Shown here in pieces: positions 58,490 through 64,000 of a stretch of 64,000 bases of DNA. Each line of letters starts with the position of its first letter. The stretch's first letter is position 1. Both the position numbers and the translations under genes were made by a program. Source of the stretch: Chrysopilus asiliformis (Eukaryota > Arthropoda > Insecta > Diptera > Rhagionidae); the NCBI GenBank assembly GCA_964034945.1, contig OZ035960.1:11536457-11600456 (forward strand), written 5' to 3'. Under the pieces are notes generated by a model. The model did not search any database. It was given only the letters and a program-made list of their open reading frames with translations, and was not told the DNA's origin.

Positions 58490-59061
58490 TTGAACCATTT
58501 TGAAAAAAAAAATGAAAAGTTTTCGAAAAAAATGCGAAAAACTCTTTCGTTTGTATGGTAAAGTGGGAAGAATTGGTTCGAATCTGTCCATTCAAGAATT
58601 TAGCCTTGCTATTTACTAGAAACGGCACTCTACAAAAGTTCAAGTCTCTACCTCAATCCTATCGAAAGTTGTGGTGTTCACGGACATACAGACGCACAAA
58701 CGGACAGACGGACAGATAGACGGACAGACAGACAGATACACTCAGAAAAATGTCCAGGTCAACTTTTTGTCAGGTTAACTCTGACCTTACAGAGGTGTCT
58801 GTAAGCCAGCTAGCGGTCAGAGTTATCCTATCTAAGGTCAACTCGTGCAGCTCCCAATGCCCTACTTCACCTGCTGGTGGCTTAATTTCAGAATTTCTCC
58901 GACCACAGGTCAACTCAGTTTTACTTGCCCACATGCAGGCGAACGCTCGCCTGTCCGAGGCCAATTACGCCGTATGTAGGTCGTCGAGTTAGCCTCCATT
59001 TTTCTGAGTGTAGACGAACGGACAGACAGACAGATAGACAAACGGACAGACAGAAGGATAG

Positions 59062-59094
<33 letters not shown>

Positions 59095-59285
59095 TGGACA
59101 GACGAACAGACGAACAGAAGGAGATATAGACACATGGACGGACCTGCGGGAATCTAAATCTTTTGTCATCCTAAATCCTAAACACCCTGGAGTAATTCAT
59201 TTTTGTGTCCGGTTATTGATTCGATGCGTTACAAACGATATATTAAATCTAATATACTTCTATCTGATTCTCATATAGACTATAA
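58490..59285 (+). mobile_element. Degraded microsatellite-bearing repeat, copy F5, interrupted
   Basis: TTCGTTTGTATGGTAAAG at the left, AAGTTCAAGTCTCTACCTCA before the core, and GGAGTAATTCATTTTTGTGT after it, match the GACG/GACA family at lower identity. The core (58690-59110) is split by a 272-bp TA element at 58739-59010. Confidence 0.55.
58739..59010. mobile_element. 272-bp TA-target MITE, copy 2, inside the microsatellite
   Basis: TA at 58737-58738 and 59011-59012 flanks the same inverted ends as copy 1. The insertion lies within ACAGATA|GACGAAC of the four-base core of F5. Same orientation as copy 1, 346 bp downstream of its end. Confidence 0.85.
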
Positions 59286-62200
59286 AAATCGGGGAAAGGA
59301 AAGTAAATTGAAAAAAACCAGTTGATCTCAACTTATTGCTTCTAATAGCTCTTATATTCATTTTTCCCAAAAGCGGAAAAGTTTTGAGAAATTTTCAAAA
59401 ATTGGTATTTTTTCAAAATAATTGTATGGGTAGGTACAGCTACCGTTACTTTTCCAAAAGTTTATAGAAAACTATGATTTTTGTAACACTTATTCACAAT
59501 TCGAAAAGTAAAAAACGTAACACACACGATTATGATTACAATGTTTATGTAATAATTTGATAAAATTTTATCAGGTGTGACAATTGTACAAGCAGTTAAA
59601 CTAGCATAGGTACATTTTCATATGATATTAATCGATATGTGAAATAATTGTGTGTACTATGGATAATTTCACTTTTCCACTTGAGTGAATTAAATTTGAT
59701 TGTCAAATACGGAAAACATATACGGATAATTCCTATATTAATGTAAATGATAAAACCAAGATAGAAATTCTGGGAAATGAATGAGACAGAAGAAAAGCCC
59801 AAAGAATAAGAAAAAAAGAAAGCGACAATAAGACTTAAGTGCTGCAATTACAACTTTTAAGGACACAAGCTCGGAGCAAGTGGACAAGGACTCGCATACA
59901 AATTACTCATTATGTGGTTAGGGACTCCCTGGACAATGCGGGCGGAGTGTCAAGAGGCAGCGGCTGAGCGTTGTGAACTCGTCAACACGAAACTCTAATT
60001 AAGTGCTTTAAGGACGTGACTTCGTTAAAAATTTGCCATAAATGCGTTTAACAAACATCCTCTTGCCTACAAACTTTAACCACAAAAATCAAATAATCGA
60101 AAAAAAACCATCAGAATGTAGAACTTTGTGTATTTTTTTCTTGTTCTTTGAATTTCATTTTTGCTAATAATTAGTACAAACTGAATAAATGGGGTTTTAA
60201 TAGAAATAAATTGATCAGGGGTTGTTAATAATTAATATTTACTCGCTGTGATCCTTTTGGATATTAATCAGAATTTTCACCGAGTAAATATGATACAAAA
60301 ATCTTGTTACAAACCGCTCTTAACGACCATTAAATATAATTAACTGTAAATCAAAGATTTTTATGAGTTATTATTCTCTTCTTGTATCAAAAATGCCACA
60401 TTTACGAAAAATTAAATATGCAAATAATGTAAATAATGTGTGTAGCTAACCCCGGTTTTTGAGACGTAATTAATGTATTTAATGTTGTTAAAGTAATTAA
60501 TGTAATTAATGTATTTAATGTAATTAATTGAAGATCGAGTACAGTAGATAAAGTTATTTGATATGAAACACGGACGAACAAAAATTATTTGATATGAAAC
60601 ACGGAGGACTTTTCATTAACTCAAAAAGATAACTTCCCGAGTGGTCCAATATTTTTTTTTGTAACTACCCAAATATATTTATAAAGTTCATTGCATGATG
60701 CAAATTTAGTTCTTATGATCTTTGCTAGAAATATGTTGAATTTTCACGTTTTGAGATGAATATTTCCCAATCACATCAAGCATACCAAGAGCTATGCATG
60801 CCGCATTATTCGTAACATTTTTCAAATCTATTGGCAAATTCGAGATTAATTCTCTTTCATCCTTTTCGGATAATAATTTCTCTTATTGTTATTATTATTA
60901 TGACAATAATTGTTGACATACTGCCAACTTAAGGTACAAATCATATACGAATTCGTTGTTCTGAAAGAATAGACCAATTGTTTAGCAATCAGTCATCGTT
61001 TTCCATAAGACTTTTCTTGTATCCATCATGTTCGTGTCTACCCAATTATAAGATTGTTAACACAATTGAATAACTTCTGATGGCACGGGCTAAATAGCTG
61101 CTAGCCAAAATGGTATCCTTGTGGATTCTGGATGCTGATGCTGATGTTGATACTCAGCTAAATATGTGTCTGTTTTTGCTGAGTAACTTTGAAAGTTTCC
61201 CATTAACTTAGTTTAACTTTCATGCCAACTTGTTGAGGCTTCATTCAATCTCGGCTGTTGGCGTCAGCATTAATTAGTGTGGTTGCATCTGCGCTAGCAT
61301 AGGTATCCTTTATGTTGTCATTAATAGCACATGACTACATATTTTCGGGGCTCGTATATAACTTTGAATCTTTTCAAAAAGATATATGTCCATTAGTCGA
61401 TATTCTGTTCAATAATCCCCTTTGCTTATTTTCTGTCGCCAATGCATATGTGAAAATTTTCCTCGAAAATAAATTTTGAAAACTCATATCGTTTGTCCGC
61501 CAATAGCAATTAACACTGCAACATTATCTGTTACTCATTAGCAAAGGTGGTCTCGATCGATAGCAGAAAATCAAATGATTTTATGTAAATTGGATGCACA
61601 AGTCAATGGTTCAAGAGTTCAAGTTTAAATTATGTTGAACAAAGCCTTATAGTGTTGTATAATTTAATTATTATACAATTTAATTAAGTTATTTCAGAAT
61701 TTAATATCTCATCGATGCATCTAATTTGATCAATCAATAATTTAAATTTCAAATTGAAAATCTCTTGCTTTTCCTAAATATTTGATCATAAATTAATATT
61801 AAGTGGCCGAGCTTATTACGAGAAGTGCATTTGTACCGAATTTTAAGTCTTCAGCTCAATTTATTCGTGATTTACTGCGTTTATAGCAAGCAAGACAAAA
61901 GAACTGTTCTTTTGTCAGGTGTGATTAAACGAGGACGTTGGGGTCATATTGGAAAGGAGGAGGTTAAGGTCAGAAGAGTCTAAAATTAGCCTGACGCATT
62001 TTGTGGATAGGTTCCAATTTTTTCTCAGTTTTATGCATTACTAAGGAAAATTGGGCGTAGAAAATTGGCAGTAAAATATCAGTTATGATAAACACTAAAC
62101 TTTCCTTTGCTATATTTAGTTCCGGAAAAAATATGTAAAAAATAATATTATTTCAAATATCGCGAAAACCCTTAAGGATAAATTAAAAATGTAAGAACAA

Positions 62201-62512
62201 AAAATGTGGAAAATTTTCTATACTTTAAATTTTTGCCATATACATTTTTCCCCAAAAGCGCATAGGTTTCGAGAAATTCTCAAAAAACTATTTGAAAAAA
62301 AATATATAAGGGAGTACTGGTTATACGTAATTTTTCCAAAAGTTGATAGGAAACTACGATTTTTGTAAAATTTTATACAAAAAAAAATTTCAAGTCACTA
62401 GCTCAACGCGTTCTCGATTATGGTTCAACCACAATGAAGGCGGCAAGCGGCAGCGGCGACGGCGGGTGGCATGGCGCCACCACACATACCGCCGAGCCAG
62501 CTACAATGAAGG
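59286..62512. other. Non-coding, no gene seen
   Basis: At 60465-60535 there are repeats of TTAATGTAATTAATGTA, and at 60555-60608 TTATTTGATATGAAACACGG occurs twice. From about 62090 to 62400 the text is a very diverged relative of the GTCTGTCA-core repeat. No gene is recognised. Confidence 0.5.
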
Positions 62513-62515
62513 TAG

Positions 62516-62672
62516 AAACTGAATCGTATGTCGATGCGTCCGTCATGCGTGCGTCCGGTTGACAGTTCGATGCGGTGACAGTTGGGTACAGCAACGAATC
62601 TGGAGTTAATTCATTGTTTTGCACTTCTTCTATTAACTTTTCGTCGAAACAATTACTTTCAATTTGTTCCAT
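62516..62672 (-). pseudogene. MADF-like N-terminus, truncated
   Basis: On the minus strand MEQIESNCFDEKLIEEVQNN leads into unrelated sequence that belongs to the element's own end. FDEKLIEEVQNNE has the spacing of helix 1 of MADF domains (a Myb-related DNA-binding fold that often accompanies Harbinger transposases). The rest of the domain is missing, so the product could not bind DNA. The frame continues beyond the element to 62418 only by chance. The family call is tentative. Confidence 0.4.
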
Positions 62673-62885
62673 ACTTAAATTGCTTAAATCGTAAACAAAC
62701 TTTTTTTTTGCGAAATGACATTTCCGTGCGTTGCCGCATGTAAAAGTAGAAAATCAACCTACTCTATGCGGTTGCCGCATCGGAAAACGTAATATTAGGG
62801 GAGTACTCATAGCAGCCCGTTGATTCTACTCGAACTGTCAACGTGACGGACGCAGGACGGACGCATCGACGTACGATTCAGGTTC
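62516..62885 (-). mobile_element. Harbinger-like element with TAG duplication and MADF-like start
   Basis: TAG at 62513-62515 and 62886-62888 flanks inverted ends of about 55 bases (AACTGAATCGTATGTCGATG on the left, and its near-inverse on the right). GACGGACGCA words repeat within both ends. It is 370 bp and contains the start of a gene on the minus strand. Confidence 0.55.
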
Positions 62886-62888
62886 TAG

Positions 62889-63227
62889 ATGATAGCGGCA
62901 CCTCTGTCGGCATATGCTTCTGTCTTGCGAAACCAAAACGTCTTTCCTTCTTAGCAGGAGGTCTTCAATTTTTTTTTAGTTGGGGGTTATTCAAAATTTT
63001 TGATTTCGTTCTTTTTTTTGTACGCGACGATCGGTTTAATTTGGTTCAAATGATTGGTTCAAATTATTCAAATGATGAACAGGCCTATTCTGGCGACTGT
63101 CGGTAACCTATGACTAGTCACAGCTCGGTTACAGAATTTGTCTAGTATCACAGTGTAATACTCCATGCCTTGTATCTCTCTGAATTGAGATTTGAAAAAC
63201 TTCCTATTTCATTTATCATGGAAAATA
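62889..63227. other. Non-coding, no gene seen
   Basis: Nothing is recognised. Confidence 0.45.
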
Positions 63228-63229
63228 TA

Positions 63230-63505
63230 CAGGTATCCATCGAGTTACGCGGTACTTGAGTTACGCGGTACTTGAGTTACGCGAATTTCGAGTTACGTGG
63301 AAAAAAATTCCAGCAGAGCTCGAGTTACGCGGTCCGATTTTGGAGCAATTTTTATTTAAAAAGAAAATATTGTAATTAATTAGAGATGAATGTTTTTTAT
63401 AAAAAGGATAATAGGTATGTATTTTTTTGCACTAATCCTGAGTCTCCACTTACGCGGTTTCGACTTACGCGGACCAAATTAACCGCGTAACTCGAGGAAT
63501 ACCTG
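63230..63505. mobile_element. Tigger/pogo-like MITE (CAGGTATNCNTCGAGTTACG ends)
   Basis: Left end CAGGTATCCATCGAGTTACG and right end (minus strand) CAGGTATTCCTCGAGTTACG are flanked by TA at 63228-63229 and 63506-63507. GAGTTACGCGGTACTT is repeated in tandem just inside the left end (63241-63290), and the motif recurs near 63321 and, inverted or altered, near 63450-63495. The end sequence and TA target resemble Tigger elements. 276 bp, non-coding. Confidence 0.75.
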
Positions 63506-63507
63506 TA

Positions 63508-64000
63508 ACTGGAAAATTATCATCACTTGTGCCAAAATCGCTTTACAGTTTGTTGTTGTTAACAATAAGACACGGAAAATTTATTTTACTTAAAACAATT
63601 CCATGAAAGTTAAAGATTTTTCAAAAAAAAAACAAAATGGGGCGTCAACATCCATTCGAGCACATGAAATTCGTATTTTCATTATTCATTTATTATCATC
63701 TAACATGAATAATTTTCAACTAAACTAGAGTCATGTATTTTTAAGATAATGATAGATTTCAATATAATTAAAGAATAGGCTTAACTGCCGACAGTATCCC
63801 TCTAAAAGGTCGATGTCTTCTCATTTCGAGTAAACTTTTCAAGTTTCTCCTAATAGATTCTAGAAAATTGTCTCATCTTCTGCGTCATCGCCTTGTTAAA
63901 TTTGTTTTCCGTCTTTTAACAAGAAAAGCTACACAAAAAAGAAAATTCCTTTTCATTTCGCCTAGACTAAAAATTAGCATTTAGCGTAGAAAAGTTGAAA
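63508..64000. other. Non-coding, no gene seen
   Basis: This is AT-rich sequence to the end of the window with no recognisable feature. Confidence 0.5.

Larger units (their letters stand above)
32391..64000 (+). other. Start of the next neuroligin intron, probably the rest of the window
   Basis: No plus-strand segment downstream reads as the next part of the cholinesterase-like domain, so the intron is inferred to run past the window end (over 31.6 kb). It is filled with the transposons listed below. Nested genes inside it cannot be excluded, but none was recognised. Confidence 0.6.

Noticed and set aside
62418..62515. Extension of the MADF-like frame beyond the element
   Set aside because: These codons lie outside the TAG-flanked element and read through GC-rich flank by chance.

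Overview
The window looks like a stretch of an insect genome, most likely a dipteran. It is AT-rich (roughly two thirds A+T by eye), has very long introns and is packed with short non-autonomous transposons. The assignment rests on one recognisable host gene, an arthropod-type neuroligin, and on insect-style mariner, hAT, Helitron, PIF/Harbinger-like and TTAA-target elements. I cannot name the species.

Host gene. Two plus-strand exons of a neuroligin (a postsynaptic cholinesterase-like adhesion protein) are visible. Exon A (24682-27212) encodes about 770 residues of Asn/Lys/Ser-rich low-complexity sequence, then a hydrophobic signal-like segment, then the start of the carboxylesterase-like ectodomain. 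Exon B (32137-32390) continues in frame through YMPPVTPSTW to the family signature EDCLYLN. The 4.9-kb intron between them has consensus ends and phases that join exactly. The next exon is not in the window, so the following intron is over 31.6 kb. No 5' exon was found in 1-24681.

Region by region. 1-24.7 kb (5' flank or upstream intron): TTAA-target MITEs, a tRNA-derived SINE abutting a Helitron, a 1.5-kb TTAA element with long inverted ends, a Harbinger-like element keeping a spliced Myb/SANT exon, and a TA-target family keeping a decayed trihelix (Myb/SANT) gene. 27.2-32.1 kb (intron): a fold-back element, a 689-bp element with a 64-bp perfect palindrome near its middle, tandem repeats and a microsatellite-bearing element. 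32.4-64 kb (downstream intron or beyond): further copies of the same families, a multi-level nest of transposons at 49-51 kb (hAT inside that hAT inside an older repeat, with a Mutator-like element innermost), two internally deleted mariner copies (one with an insertion), twin 272-bp TA elements, a Harbinger-like element with a MADF-like start, and a Tigger-like MITE.

Themes. Several elements have target-site duplications that can be read directly, and two can be checked against an uninserted relative in the same window. Three unrelated elements lost any transposase but kept the first exon of an accessory DNA-binding gene. Several MITE families, including three with TTAA targets, carry short palindromes of GGT/ACC type near or between their ends. 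Apart from neuroligin, I see no intact protein gene and no functional RNA gene.
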